Below are positions 37,901-44,912 of a DNA stretch of 64,000 bases, piece by piece. A program made the position numbers and the translations under genes. The stretch is from NCBI RefSeq assembly GCF_014138265.1, contig NZ_JACGXL010000004.1, positions 1 through 64,000 on the forward strand, in the 5' to 3' direction. Each line of letters opens with the position of its first letter. The stretch's first letter is position 1. Under the pieces are notes generated by a model that saw nothing but the letters and a program-made list of their open reading frames with translations, searched no databases and was not told the DNA's origin. This DNA comes from Dokdonella fugitiva (GTDB lineage Bacteria > Pseudomonadota > Gammaproteobacteria > Xanthomonadales > Rhodanobacteraceae).

Positions 37901-39022
37901 GGGCAGGTCCGAATAGACCGCGCCGAGCGCGACCGTCTTGTACGGCAGCGCACCCGCGAGCACGGGCAAGCCCTCGCCGATGATCGATTGCGCACCGAGC
38001 ACGTCGGCGACCGTCGCACCCGGCTTGTGCGACTGGATGTACGCGTCGACGCGGCCGGTGAAGTCGGCGTATGCGGCGGCGAGCGTGGAGAGGTCGAGGC
38101 CGCTCACGCCGTCGGCGCTGATCGACGCGCCCTGCGCGATGCGCGCGGACAACGCGGCGGTGTCGAGCGTGACGCCGGTGCGCACCGGCAGGCCCGCGCT
38201 GTAGCGATACTGCTTGTAGGACGCGTCGAGCGGCACCCAGGTGGATGCGCTGCGGTTCACCGCGCCGCGCGACGGGTTGAAGTCGACCCACGCCTCGACC
38301 CACACGTGCTCGAGGCGCAGCGCACCGATGCTGCCGCCGCTGACGACGCCCTGCACGGGCACGCCGCCCTGGTCGAACAGGCTGACCGCCGCCTCCGGCG
38401 CGGCGACGCCGCCGACCCAGTTCTGCGCGGCCGCCGCGGGCACCTCGATCGTGCCGTACGCGTAGCGCGCGGGCACGTTGCTCGCGCGCAGCAGCGCGAC
38501 GAGCAGGCTCGCCGTGTCGTATGCATTGCCGCGGCGCGTCTGCAAGGTCGCGTCGGCGCCCTGGATCGAACCCCAGGTCGGCGTGAACGCGACATGGTCG
38601 CGTACCCAGTTGTAGATCTGCACGGGGTTGTGGCCGAGCGAGTCGGCGAGCGAGCGGATCGCCGGTGTGAGCACGACGTCGTCGTTCTCGCCGAGATCGG
38701 CCGGACCCGGCGGCACGAATGCGTCCACTGCGGCATCCTTCGCGACGCCTTTTCCGGCGCGCTTCGCCGGCGGTGCGGGCGGCAGGTAGGTAGCCGAGCG
38801 GAACGATTCGGCGCTCGCATGCGGCAGTCGCTCGCCGCGGTCCTGGGGCACGACGAAGCGCGAACGCGCCGGCGCGGGCGCTGCCTGCGCCGCCGGCGCT
38901 GTCGCGGCAAGCGCATCGGGCGGTACGACCAGCGTGGTGGATGCCCCCAGCAGCGTGCATGCCGCCGCAAACGCCATCGTCGCGACCGGTCGCACCATCG
39001 TCCATCGGCTCGTGTTCTTCAT
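31397..39022 (-). CDS. Secreted RHS/YD-repeat polymorphic toxin with transglutaminase-like domain
   Basis: The 2541-residue precursor starts at ATG 39022 with a signal peptide (about residues 1-40). A transglutaminase-like domain lies at about 120-275; His239 (LEHVWVEAWVD) and Asp266 (WVPLDASY) are present, but the cysteine position in RGNAYDTASLL is Ala167. Ig-like domains follow at about 850-935 (FATATDPDGDALTFQLVG), 940-1025 and 1026-1120. After an RHS entry region (LTITRTYDSRRKDEKGDFGY, about 1147-1166) comes a long run of YD repeats (about 1300-2300). The RHS core at about 2310-2374 (TGLLYLRARWYDPGIARF, DPSG) closes the cage, and residues 2375-2541 form the toxin tip. No VgrG, PAAR or T6SS gene is nearby; Sec export is implied by the signal peptide. 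Confidence 0.88.
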   Translation of the reverse strand: MKNTSRWTMVRPVATMAFAAACTLLGASTTLVVPPDALAATAPAAQAAPAPARSRFVVPQDRGERLPHASAESFRSATYLPPAPPAKRAGKGVAKDAAVDAFVPPGPADLGENDDVVLTPAIRSLADSLGHNPVQIYNWVRDHVAFTPTWGSIQGADATLQTRRGNAYDTASLLVALLRASNVPARYAYGTIEVPAAAAQNWVGGVAAPEAAVSLFDQGGVPVQGVVSGGSIGALRLEHVWVEAWVDFNPSRGAVNRSASTWVPLDASYKQYRYSAGLPVRTGVTLDTAALSARIAQGASISADGVSGLDLSTLAAAYADFTGRVDAYIQSHKPGATVADVLGAQSIIGEGLPVLAGALPYKTVALGAVYSDLPDTLRWKVQYGVYADEFERSQGHALASVSQSLPKWVGKRLTLTFPGASAGDDSRLAARLNANPLPANVSASTVSTKVQLTIDGTVAASGGSVPFGTALVGAVGIFDPQVGDWRYAPGTRVVAGETHSLALIGNGVSPATLAASRDRLAAMGSQLAAHQYAGLGQDGLVGEVLDYAALAYATTVAGNTELMCKACGIVGYPLPTIVRVSTHATVTSANGLPQSVAFPGVALTVEAIGRTAVASDANAARAQAFQRTYGERASAYTHLLLDALFTDAAHAGSAASAVRALHAATTSGQKIYRATSTNGATVLPQLGVDPATITVMQDAIQSGRTATISQSGVAVGAWNGVGYVLEDTATGSGDYEISGREQAELDVAGGWLPLALAGPALGVQGDAVAAALQGPLTVEANYYNAAVALLADYGTVPWSNFVGAPTVLSQWWLCALWDGLPGALGDIGTSVVSAVDTVDHTGLPGGPQTNNAPYFTSAPVTSGALGQAYQYFATATDPDGDALTFQLVGAPNGVTLSSAGLLAWASPVTGSYPITLRVSDGHATAEQAFTLTIGQVMPLDLNLAVAPQFVNEGDTVTITVATTGGSGTVAKSLAIDGTNVPLDANGQAHVAAHGAGTHTVVANATDNKGTLVRSSAFGVHVDGDTTPPTVQITAPADGDVLTKPTPVSGVVSDANTTLWTLSVSPTGRNAWRELARGSGAVNGALGAFDPTQVENGQYDLGLVAWDANGSSASAVQHVVVQGDLKIGAFTVSFNDIQLDVGGVPLTITRTYDSRRKDEKGDFGYGWTLSYQNVKLQRNKPLGEQWELYQPGFLTFCIRPIGKRVVSIALSDGKVHQFDVVASQECATGGVPAVFSMAFNPRPGTTSTLDVLDGGDLLYQGGTVFDPDEGAAYDSQSYQLTTIENFKYILKSSDGANTFKVVQITDPNGQTLVLNAQGAFAGNGAALQFTRDAEGRITQVTDPSGRKVKYAYTAAGDLDSITSPANKVSRNQYATVPAALAHLLTNYTDASGVQQVRNEYDASGRLVAQYDALGNKIDLSQRDLDTHTQAVTDRNGNTKTYTFDDQGNITKVVDALGGVTTSTFDAFGNLLATTDPLGRSTSTTYDTPSGTVLTQTDGLGHTTTTDWNFYTMMGNHTPQSVESVTDALGHATTFGYTDPGMLRSITDALGHSTGLGWGGSSFDQLVQFTDPTGYATTYQNDAQGRKTQETDPLGNVTKYTYDADGNRLTTVRTRVVAGQTQTLTTTYVYDADGNLTTETDPLGNITRYAWTAQKQLASLTDPLGRMTRYAYDVLGRESLVTYPDGTSTATERDPNGNVIKETDRAGRETRTEYDALDRAVAVVNPDGSRATTAYDAGDQETASSDELGRTTHSAYDAAGRKTQSTDPAGNATDYEYNAVGKLTKVTDALGHAVQHDYDAANRRTRTTWADGSASQYAYDAAGRKTGNTDALGRTTTLGYDRNGRMNKVTDALGKITAYGYDELGNKTSQTDALNHATQWGYDALGRATSITLPDARYQTMAYDAAGRLTNSTDFAGNASGYQYDAAGRIRSRTFVDGTVLSTTYTQGGQVASLTRALNGASTVTRYGYDSRDRLVDVTNADQSKLHYEYDAAGQRTAIVATTPDGQGFRTDYAYDAAGNLASVTAFGQTVTFRYDAANRRIERDDPNGVVTTYAYDANDRLTAYETKHGASVLVQGGYTLNAAGQRTALSQHAPDGSVRDIGWSYDGAARLTGETRSLPAHAATWTLDAVGNRSAQTLDGANTGYTYDSADRLTAATGSGAATYAWDANGQIASRTQGGATTTYTFNAEHNLAGVALPGGVGLTYAYAPDGNLSQRTKSAGGSSQTTAFLVDANNDAARIVAEYDAAGHATAVYVYGDELILRFRGGQGTYYHHDGLGSIVALSDASGAAIQFYGYDAWGNRVESTGSDDNAFGFAGERFDADTGLLYLRARWYDPGIARFTAPDAYRGCLGCVASLNRYLYAGNDPVNNADPSGNMTLAETSAAEDIQADLNLAGQQAGRQFAQGAGRSVFNRLGELAEKGVKKIIEQCVGPGKAKGAALKGTKINLDFEVQLAGKLRTIESKYQIPKAGSEAMMRLVNQIKAAAAEGREVLIVSGKKLGPGAKANREKLLRELSGVDAVSVIGGFVDFAMFIEETAGGCL
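32100..35125 (-). repeat. YD-repeat coding array
   Basis: The DNA encodes dozens of imperfect 20-odd-residue units of the type YDAAGRxTxxTDxxGxxTxY, visible at DNA level as recurring GCGTCGTAGGCGTAC-like words on the plus strand. They build the beta-cage of the RHS protein. The high internal similarity makes the region prone to recombination and assembly error. Confidence 0.85.
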
Positions 39023-39543
39023 GCAGCGTCCTCGAATGCACCTTGGCCCGCGCGCGCGCGCGGCCGCGTCAGGGTCGTTCTCTTGAAGTTCGTCGTGATG
39101 CAGCGGCGCGGAGCGGCGGCGCGATGGCGTGGCGCCAACACCGGGGCGCGATAGGACGGCAGATCCCGCCTGCGCGAACGCGGCACGCCCTCGTGGACCC
39201 ATGCGACACACCCTTTCTCCGTCCATGGCCGAAAAAGGCCGGAGCCGCCGCAAGCGCTCGCGCGCCCGGCTTGGCTCATCCGCAATCGATCGTCCGCCCG
39301 CAGATACCGGCGTTGCGCCGGTGTTCTCCCCTGCTGGGTCGAGCAATCACGCTAGCACGCGATTCCTGCAATGAAAAGTCGATGCCATGCGCATTCGAAA
39401 GAAATGTGCACGAGTTCACAGTGCGCGGGGAGCGTGCGTGCGCGCCGATCCGGGGCTGCACGAACGGAGCTGCTTGCAGTCGACCCTATCGCACCGCGCG
39501 CGACGCATAGGTCGTGCCGGGACGGTCACCCGCGGGAGGGATA
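39023..39543. other. Long intergenic region upstream of the RHS gene
   Basis: No gene is supported in these 521 bases. The part at 39345-39420 is clearly less GC-rich than its surroundings and is the likely promoter area for the minus-strand RHS operon. This gives a leader of roughly 320 bases. The leader contains a perfect hairpin, ACCGGCG-TTG-CGCCGGT (39306-39322), and GGCC-GAAAAA-GGCC (39227-39240). No riboswitch or sRNA family was recognised. Short ORFs here lack codon bias or homology. Confidence 0.5.
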
Positions 39544-39615
39544 TGGGCCGTGATGGGATCGAACCATCGACCAACGGATTAAAAGTCCGCTGCTCTACCG
39601 CTGAGCTAACGGCCC
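39544..39615 (-). tRNA. tRNA-Lys (UUU anticodon)
   Basis: On the minus strand the acceptor GGGCCGT pairs with ACGGCCC. The D-arm is GCTCAGCGGTAGAGC, the anticodon loop CTTTTAA gives UUU, and the T-arm contains GGTTCGATCC. The discriminator is A and CCA is not encoded. It lies 55 bases after the queC stop. The order tolB-pal-cpoB-queE-queC-tRNA-Lys is also found in Pseudomonas aeruginosa, where this tRNA is a genomic-island attachment site. Confidence 0.96.
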
Positions 39616-39670
39616 ACAGGAAGGCGCCCGCGACGGCCGCGGGGTCGCGCAGTTTACCCGCCCGGCCGCG

Positions 39671-40357
39671 TCAGCGGTAGCGCGTGGGGTCGGCGACGCC
39701 GGCGTGGCGGAAGCCGTCCGAGCGCAGGCGGCAGGCGTCGCAATGGCCGCAGGCGCGGCCGTCCGCGTCGGCCTGATAGCACGATACGGTTTGCGCGAAA
39801 TCGATGCCGAGCGCGATCCCGGCACGCACGATGTCCGCCTTGCCCATGTCGAGCAGCGGCGCGTGCACGACGAGGTGCGCGCCTTCGACGCCGGCCTTGG
39901 TGGCGACGTTGGCGAGGCGGCCGAACGCCTCGATGAAGGCCGGCCGGCAATCGGGATAGCCCGAGTAGTCGACCGCGTTCACGCCGCACCAGATGTCGCG
40001 CGCACCGAGCACTTCGGCCCAGCCGAGCGCGACCGAGAGCATGATCGTGTTGCGTGCGGGCACGTAGGTGACCGGGATGCCGGCACCGCCTTCGTCGGGC
40101 ACCGCGATGTCGTCGGCGGTCAGCGCCGAGCCGCCGATGCTGCGCAGGTCGACGTGCACGGTCTTGTGCAGGGTCGCGCCGAGCGCGAGCGCGACGCGGC
40201 GCGCGGCTTCGAGTTCGGACGCGTGGCGCTGGCCGTAGTCGACGCTGAGCGCGTAGCAGGCGAAACCCTGCGCGCGCGCGATCGCGAGCGTGACGGCAGA
40301 GTCCATGCCGCCGGAAACGAGCACGACCGCGCGGCGGGCAACTTCGCTCGCGCTCAC
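39671..40357 (-). CDS. queC: 7-cyano-7-deazaguanine synthase
   Basis: QueC converts 7-carboxy-7-deazaguanine to preQ0 with ATP and ammonia in queuosine synthesis. The 228-residue protein has the PP-loop [16 protein letters not shown] and [12 protein letters not shown] near the N-terminus. It also has the zinc-binding cysteines [19 protein letters not shown] near the C-terminus. Length and motifs are standard. The start is GTG 40357, with AGGAG nine bases upstream, and it overlaps the queE stop (GTGA). tRNA-Lys follows. Confidence 0.95.
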   Translation of the reverse strand: MSASEVARRAVVLVSGGMDSAVTLAIARAQGFACYALSVDYGQRHASELEAARRVALALGATLHKTVHVDLRSIGGSALTADDIAVPDEGGAGIPVTYVPARNTIMLSVALGWAEVLGARDIWCGVNAVDYSGYPDCRPAFIEAFGRLANVATKAGVEGAHLVVHAPLLDMGKADIVRAGIALGIDFAQTVSCYQADADGRACGHCDACRLRSDGFRHAGVADPTRYR

Positions 40358-41076
40358 CGCCCCGGCTCCTCGCCCCACAGCAGCTTGTGCAATTGCAGCT
40401 GCATGCGCACGGGCAGGCGGTCGGAGAGGATCCATTCGGCGAGCGTGCGCGGCGCGAGGCGTCCGTGCACGGGCGAGAACAGCACCTGGCAGCGCGCGTC
40501 GAGGCCGTGCTCGCGCACGCGCGCGACGGCCCAGTCGTAGTCGAAGCGATCGGCGAGCACGACCTTGACCTGGTCGTGCGGCAGCAGGTGGGCGATGTTC
40601 GACCAGAGGTTGCGCGCGACTTCGCCGGAGCCGGGCGCCTTGAGATCGACGACCTTGCGCACGCGCGCGTCGACCTCGCCGACGTCGAGCGCGCCCGACG
40701 TCTCCAGCGAAACCTCGTAACCCGCGTCGCACAGGCGCGCGAGCAACGCGAGGCAGCGCTTCTGCGCGAGGGGCTCGCCACCGGTGACGCAGACGTGGCG
40801 CGCACCGTGCGTGGCGACCTCGTCGAGCACGGCGTCGATCGTGCGCCATTCGCCACCGTGGAACGAATAGGTCGTGTCGCACCAGCCGCAGCGCAGCGGG
40901 CAACCGGTCAGGCGCACGAACACGCTCGGCCAACCGACCGCGTCGGCTTCGCCCTGCAGCGAATGGAAGATCTCGGTGATGCGCAGCCGTTCCAGCGACT
41001 GCGTCGCGTCGGCATTCGCGTCCGTGATGGCGACGGCGTCGCCGGCCGCGGCGCCGCGGGCGGCGACGGTCGTCAT
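40354..41076 (-). CDS. queE: 7-carboxy-7-deazaguanine synthase
   Basis: QueE is a radical SAM enzyme that contracts 6-carboxytetrahydropterin to CDG in queuosine synthesis. The 240-residue protein has the cluster motif [14 protein letters not shown], the substrate region [24 protein letters not shown] and the SAM motif VTGGEPLAQ. About 28 extra N-terminal residues precede the conserved core. It starts eight bases after the end of cpoB and overlaps queC. queD is not in the window. Confidence 0.94.
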   Translation of the reverse strand: MTTVAARGAAAGDAVAITDANADATQSLERLRITEIFHSLQGEADAVGWPSVFVRLTGCPLRCGWCDTTYSFHGGEWRTIDAVLDEVATHGARHVCVTGGEPLAQKRCLALLARLCDAGYEVSLETSGALDVGEVDARVRKVVDLKAPGSGEVARNLWSNIAHLLPHDQVKVVLADRFDYDWAVARVREHGLDARCQVLFSPVHGRLAPRTLAEWILSDRLPVRMQLQLHKLLWGEEPGR

Positions 41077-41083
41077 GGCGTGC

Positions 41084-42043
41084 TCAGTGGCGCGATTCCG
41101 ACTGCAGCGCGCGCAGGCGTCCCTGCGCGAGGCGTGCGACGGTCGTGTCCGGATACTTCTGCACGACTTCGTTGAGCGTGGCCTCGGCCTGGTCCCACTG
41201 CTTCTGCTCGTACTGGCTGTAGCCGACCTTGAGCAGCGCGTCGGGCGCCTTCTGGCTGCCCGGATAGCGCGAGAGCAGGGTCTGGAACGATTCCTGCGCG
41301 ATCTTGTAGTTCTGCGTCACGTAGTACGACTCGCCGAGCCAGTAGTACGCGTTGCCGGTGAGATCGCTGTTCGGATATTGGTCGATGAACGACTGGAAGC
41401 GACGCGCCGACTCGGCGTAGCGGCCGTCCTTGAGCGCGGCGAACGCCTCGTTGTAGGTCGAACCTTCCGCGGCGGGATCGGCCGGCGCCGCCTTGGCGAG
41501 CGTCGTCGGTGCCTGCGCCGGTTCGCTCGGCGTCGCCTCGCGCGGTGCGCGCTCGCCCGGGGCGAGCGCGGCGCGGTCGTCCGCGGTGAGATCGCCGACG
41601 TTGCCACGCCCGGCGTCGCCGCGCGCGGCGGCGGCCGCCGGCCGGCCGGCCGGATTGGCGAGGTCGACCTCGGGGGGCTGCTCCGGCTGCGCCGGCGCGC
41701 GCGCGGCGGACGCTGCGCCCGCAGGCGTCCCGCCGTGGCCTTCGAGACGACCGATGCGCGAATCGAGATCGGTGTACTGATCCTTGTTGCGCTGCTTCGC
41801 CTCGTCGAGCGCGTGCTTGAGTTCCTCGACCTGGCCCTGCAGCGACTGAACCTGCGACTGCAGTGCCTGGATCTGGTTGACGAGGTCGACCGCGCCGCCG
41901 CCCTGTCCGTTGGCCTGCTGCTCGAGGCGCTCGACGCGCTCGGCCAGCGACAGGCGCTGCTGCGCCGAAACGGGTGCGGCGAACGCGAAGACGGCGGCCG
42001 ACAAGGCCGCCGTCGCGATCGCACTCGACTTCAAGTGCGCCAT
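41084..42043 (-). CDS. cpoB: Tol-Pal system protein CpoB (YbgF)
   Basis: CpoB is a periplasmic protein that links Tol-Pal with PBP1B/LpoB during outer-membrane constriction. The 319 residues contain a signal peptide (cleavage after PVSA, about 27) and an N-terminal trimerising coiled coil (about 30-100, SLAERVERLEQQ...). A low-complexity Ala/Pro linker follows to about 195. Three C-terminal TPRs (about 200-319; YNEAFAALKDGRYAESARRF, GNAYYWLGESYY) end it. The ATG at 42043 is preferred over a GTG codon immediately upstream. It is the last Tol gene before queE. Confidence 0.94.
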   Translation of the reverse strand: MAHLKSSAIATAALSAAVFAFAAPVSAQQRLSLAERVERLEQQANGQGGGAVDLVNQIQALQSQVQSLQGQVEELKHALDEAKQRNKDQYTDLDSRIGRLEGHGGTPAGAASAARAPAQPEQPPEVDLANPAGRPAAAAARGDAGRGNVGDLTADDRAALAPGERAPREATPSEPAQAPTTLAKAAPADPAAEGSTYNEAFAALKDGRYAESARRFQSFIDQYPNSDLTGNAYYWLGESYYVTQNYKIAQESFQTLLSRYPGSQKAPDALLKVGYSQYEQKQWDQAEATLNEVVQKYPDTTVARLAQGRLRALQSESRH

Positions 42044-42050
42044 CACGTTC

Positions 42051-42560
42051 TTACTTCGCGGTGTAGACGATCTCGACGCGACGGTTCTTCGACCAGCACG
42101 ACTCCTCGTGCTGGCGGCAGACCGGGCGCTCTTCGCCGTAGCTCGTCACGTTGAGTTGCGAGGACGACGCACCGGCCGCGCTCAGCGCGCCCTGCACGGC
42201 GTTGCCGCGGCGCTCGCCGAGGCCGAGGTTGTACTCACGCGAACCGCGCTCGTCCGCATTGCCTTCGAGCGTCACGCGCGCTTCCGGGAACTGGCGCAGG
42301 TACTCGGCATGGCAGGCGACCTGCGCCTGGAATTCCGGCTTGATCTCGGTCTTGTCGAGGTCGAAGTAGACGACGCGCTGGCGCAGGCACGAATCCGTGT
42401 CGAGGCTGTCCTTCGTGTAGCGGCCGGTGTTCTCCATGCCACGCGTTTCGGTCTGCTGCTGCTGCTGCTCGACGACGTCGGGCTTGACCTTCTTCTTCGC
42501 GCAGGCGGCGACGCCGGCGACGAGCAGGATCGAGAAAGCGATGCGGACGGTGTTGTTCAT
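42051..42560 (-). CDS. pal: Peptidoglycan-associated lipoprotein Pal
   Basis: Pal anchors the outer membrane to peptidoglycan and is pulled to the septum by Tol. The 169-residue precursor has a lipobox with Cys20 (LLVAGVAAC), a short Gln-rich linker (EQQQQQTE) and an OmpA-like domain from about residue 65. That domain has VYFDLDKTEIKPEFQ, the DAP-binding LEGNADERGSREYNLGLGERR and NRRVEIVY. Two extra cysteines in VCRQHEESCW could form a disulfide. AAGGGA lies upstream of ATG 42560. It is followed by cpoB seven bases later. Confidence 0.96.
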   Translation of the reverse strand: MNNTVRIAFSILLVAGVAACAKKKVKPDVVEQQQQQTETRGMENTGRYTKDSLDTDSCLRQRVVYFDLDKTEIKPEFQAQVACHAEYLRQFPEARVTLEGNADERGSREYNLGLGERRGNAVQGALSAAGASSSQLNVTSYGEERPVCRQHEESCWSKNRRVEIVYTAK

Positions 42561-42662
42561 GGTCGTTCCCTTTCGTGAACTGGGCAGATAGTGTTGGAAG
42601 AATCCTGAATCGACGTTCAAGCGGAGCAAGTGGCGACTCGCCGCTTCCCGACCGCTCGCGCT

Positions 42663-43982
42663 TCAGCGCTGGCGATACGGGCCCCATGCGGGTTCACGCA
42701 CGTCCCCCTCCGCGAGGCCCAGACGTTGACGCACTCGCCCATCGGCGGATGCGGCGTAGAGCACGCCGCGGATGCCTTCGCTGGCGGCGTACAGCAGCAT
42801 GCTTCCGTTCGGTGCGAAACTCGGGGCTTCGTCTTGACTGCCCGGGGACACCAGAGTGCTCTGGCTGGTCGCCCGGTCGAGGACCGCAATACGATACACG
42901 TTTCCGTTGCCCTGCACCATTGCAAGCTTGATGCCTTTGGCGTCGACCACGCTCGGGCTCGCGTTGTACTGGCCCGTGAAGGTCACGCGCGTCGGCTCGC
43001 CGCCGCCCGGCGACACCTGGTAGATCTGCGGCTTGCCGGAGCGGTCGGAGGTGAAATACAGGGTCTGGCCGTCCGGCGCCCAGCGCGGTTCGGTGTCGAT
43101 CGCGAAGTGGCGCGTGACCTGGGTGGTCTGGCGGCTGGCGAGGTCGAGGATGTAGATGTCGGGGTTGCCGCCCTTGGACAGGCTGACCGCGAGGCGGTTG
43201 CCGTCCGGCGACCACGCCGGTGCGCTGTTGATGCCGCGGCTGCTCGACACGACCTGGCGCGAACCGGTGCCGAGGTCCTGCACGTAGATCGCCGAATTGC
43301 CGCTCTCGAACGAGACGTAGGCGATGCGCTTGCCGTCCTGCGACCACGCCGGCGACAGCAGCGCCTCGCGCGAGCGCACGACGACCTGCGGGTTGTAGCC
43401 GTCCGAATCGGCGACCATCAGCGCGTACGACATGTTCTTCGGTGGCGTGCCGGTCGCGGTGATGTAGGCGACGCGCGTCCAGAACGCACCGCGCACGCCG
43501 GTGATCTTCTCGTAGATCGCGTCGGCGACCTGGTGCGCGATGTCGCGCAGGCCGCTGCGCTGGCCGCTGATCGTGCCGTTCGCCTTGAGCGACTGGCTGG
43601 CGACGTCGAACAGTTCCCAGTCCACGCGCAGCGAGCCGCCGTCGCCGTCGGCCATGCGGCCGACCACGAGCCAGTCCTGCTTGAGCAGGCGCCAGGTCGC
43701 GAACTTCACTTCGCTCTGCCGCGTCGGGAACTCGACGATGTCGTTCTTCGGCAAGGTGCGGAACTGGCCCGAGCGCGCGAGGTCGGCGCGCACGATCTCG
43801 CCCGGGTTCGACTCGGGCGGCACGCTCGCGCCGTCGAAGCCGAACGGAACCACCGCGATCGGCAGCGCCGAAGCGTTGCCGTTGACGATGTCGATGTCGA
43901 GCTGCGCGTGCGCGCTGCCGAATCCGCAGACGCCGGCGAGGACCAGCGTCAACCTACCCAGGAATCCCGCGAAGTTCGTCAT
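42663..43982 (-). CDS. tolB: Tol-Pal system protein TolB
   Basis: TolB is the periplasmic beta-propeller that binds Pal and is regulated by TolA. The 439-residue precursor has a signal peptide (residues 1-29, ending GSAHA). An N-terminal D1 domain (about 30-170, FGFDGASVPPESNPGEIVRADLARSG) is followed by the six-bladed propeller with repeated SPAWSQDGKRIAYVSF, APAWSPDGNRLAVSL and EPRWAPDGQTLYF blades. ATG 43982 is chosen because the signal peptide begins there. It follows tolA by five bases. Confidence 0.96.
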   Translation of the reverse strand: MTNFAGFLGRLTLVLAGVCGFGSAHAQLDIDIVNGNASALPIAVVPFGFDGASVPPESNPGEIVRADLARSGQFRTLPKNDIVEFPTRQSEVKFATWRLLKQDWLVVGRMADGDGGSLRVDWELFDVASQSLKANGTISGQRSGLRDIAHQVADAIYEKITGVRGAFWTRVAYITATGTPPKNMSYALMVADSDGYNPQVVVRSREALLSPAWSQDGKRIAYVSFESGNSAIYVQDLGTGSRQVVSSSRGINSAPAWSPDGNRLAVSLSKGGNPDIYILDLASRQTTQVTRHFAIDTEPRWAPDGQTLYFTSDRSGKPQIYQVSPGGGEPTRVTFTGQYNASPSVVDAKGIKLAMVQGNGNVYRIAVLDRATSQSTLVSPGSQDEAPSFAPNGSMLLYAASEGIRGVLYAASADGRVRQRLGLAEGDVREPAWGPYRQR

Positions 43983-43987
43983 CGGCC

Positions 43988-44908
43988 CTATCCGTCGTAT
44001 CTGAAATTGAATTTGATGTTGCGCTGGAACACGTTCTCGTAGCCTTGGTACGGCAGCGGCGCCGCCTTCATCACCGCCTGTTCGATCGAGGTGCGGGTGA
44101 CCGGATCGGCATTGCACGGCGACCCGACCGATACGCTGATCACGTCGCCGCCCGGGATCTGCGCGATGTTGAGCACGCAACGCAGGCCCGCCTGCGCGTT
44201 GTCCGGGCGGTTCCAGTTGTTCGTCACCGCGGCCTGGATCGCCGCCGCATAGCGCGCAGTGAGGTCGTTGTCCTGACCGCCCGCGCCGGTCTGCGCCTGT
44301 TCCGCTTCGTGTTCGGCCTCCGGTTGCGCCTGCGCCTGCGCCTGCTTCTGGTTGCGATCCTCGATCTGCGCGAGCCGGTCGCGCTCGAGCTTGAGCTTCT
44401 TCTCCACCGCCTCGCGCTCCTTGCGGATCTCGGCGAGTTGCTTCTGCTGCTCCTCGCGCAGCTTGCGCTGCTTCTCGTCCTCGAGCTCGACCTGGCGCTG
44501 GCGGACCTTCTCCTCCTGTTCGCGCTTCTCCTGCTCGGCCTTTTCCTGGGCGAGCGCGGCGACGCGTTCCTGGTCGACCTGACTGGGCTTTTGCAGTTCG
44601 TTCGGCGTCTGCTTCTCGGGCTTGGGCGGTTCGGGCTGCTCTACGGGTTTGGGTTCAGGCTTCGGTGGCTCGGGCTTGGGCGGTTCCGGCTTCACGGGCG
44701 GCCTGGACGGCTGCGGCTTCTGCGCACCCGACCGCGCCTTCGGCGCTGCGGTCGGACCGACCAGCGTCGCCTCGATCACCGGTCCCGGCATGCTCACCGG
44801 CCGCGTCTCGTGGGTCCACCACAGGCCGACCAGCAACGCGAGGATGCACAGCAGGTGCAGCGCCATCGCCAGCGCGAACGCGCGCAACTTGTCGCCGAAC
44901 GTCTCCAT
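43988..44908 (-). CDS. tolA: Cell envelope integrity protein TolA
   Basis: TolA spans the periplasm, transmitting the proton motive force from TolQR to TolB-Pal. The 306 residues comprise one N-terminal transmembrane helix with the SHLS-type histidine region (about 13-31, LAMALHLLCILALLVGLWW). A Pro-rich segment (65-100) and a long Gln/Glu/Lys/Arg coiled coil (about 105-200) follow. The C-terminal domain III (about 215-306) has YAAAIQAAVTNNWNRPDN, LRCVLNIAQIPGGDVISVSV and AVMKAAPLP. It starts four bases after tolR. Confidence 0.95.
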   Translation of the reverse strand: METFGDKLRAFALAMALHLLCILALLVGLWWTHETRPVSMPGPVIEATLVGPTAAPKARSGAQKPQPSRPPVKPEPPKPEPPKPEPKPVEQPEPPKPEKQTPNELQKPSQVDQERVAALAQEKAEQEKREQEEKVRQRQVELEDEKQRKLREEQQKQLAEIRKEREAVEKKLKLERDRLAQIEDRNQKQAQAQAQPEAEHEAEQAQTGAGGQDNDLTARYAAAIQAAVTNNWNRPDNAQAGLRCVLNIAQIPGGDVISVSVGSPCNADPVTRTSIEQAVMKAAPLPYQGYENVFQRNIKFNFRYDG

Positions 44909-44912
44909 CCGG

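Noticed and set aside
31226-39154. Very long plus-strand open frame opposite the RHS gene
   Set aside because: It is the antisense shadow of the YD-repeat gene: low complexity, no signal peptide or domain, while the minus strand reads clear RHS motifs.
39227-39380. Riboswitch (GEMM, glycine or cobalamin type) in the RHS leader
   Set aside because: The hairpins are real, but none of the conserved core sequences of those families is present.
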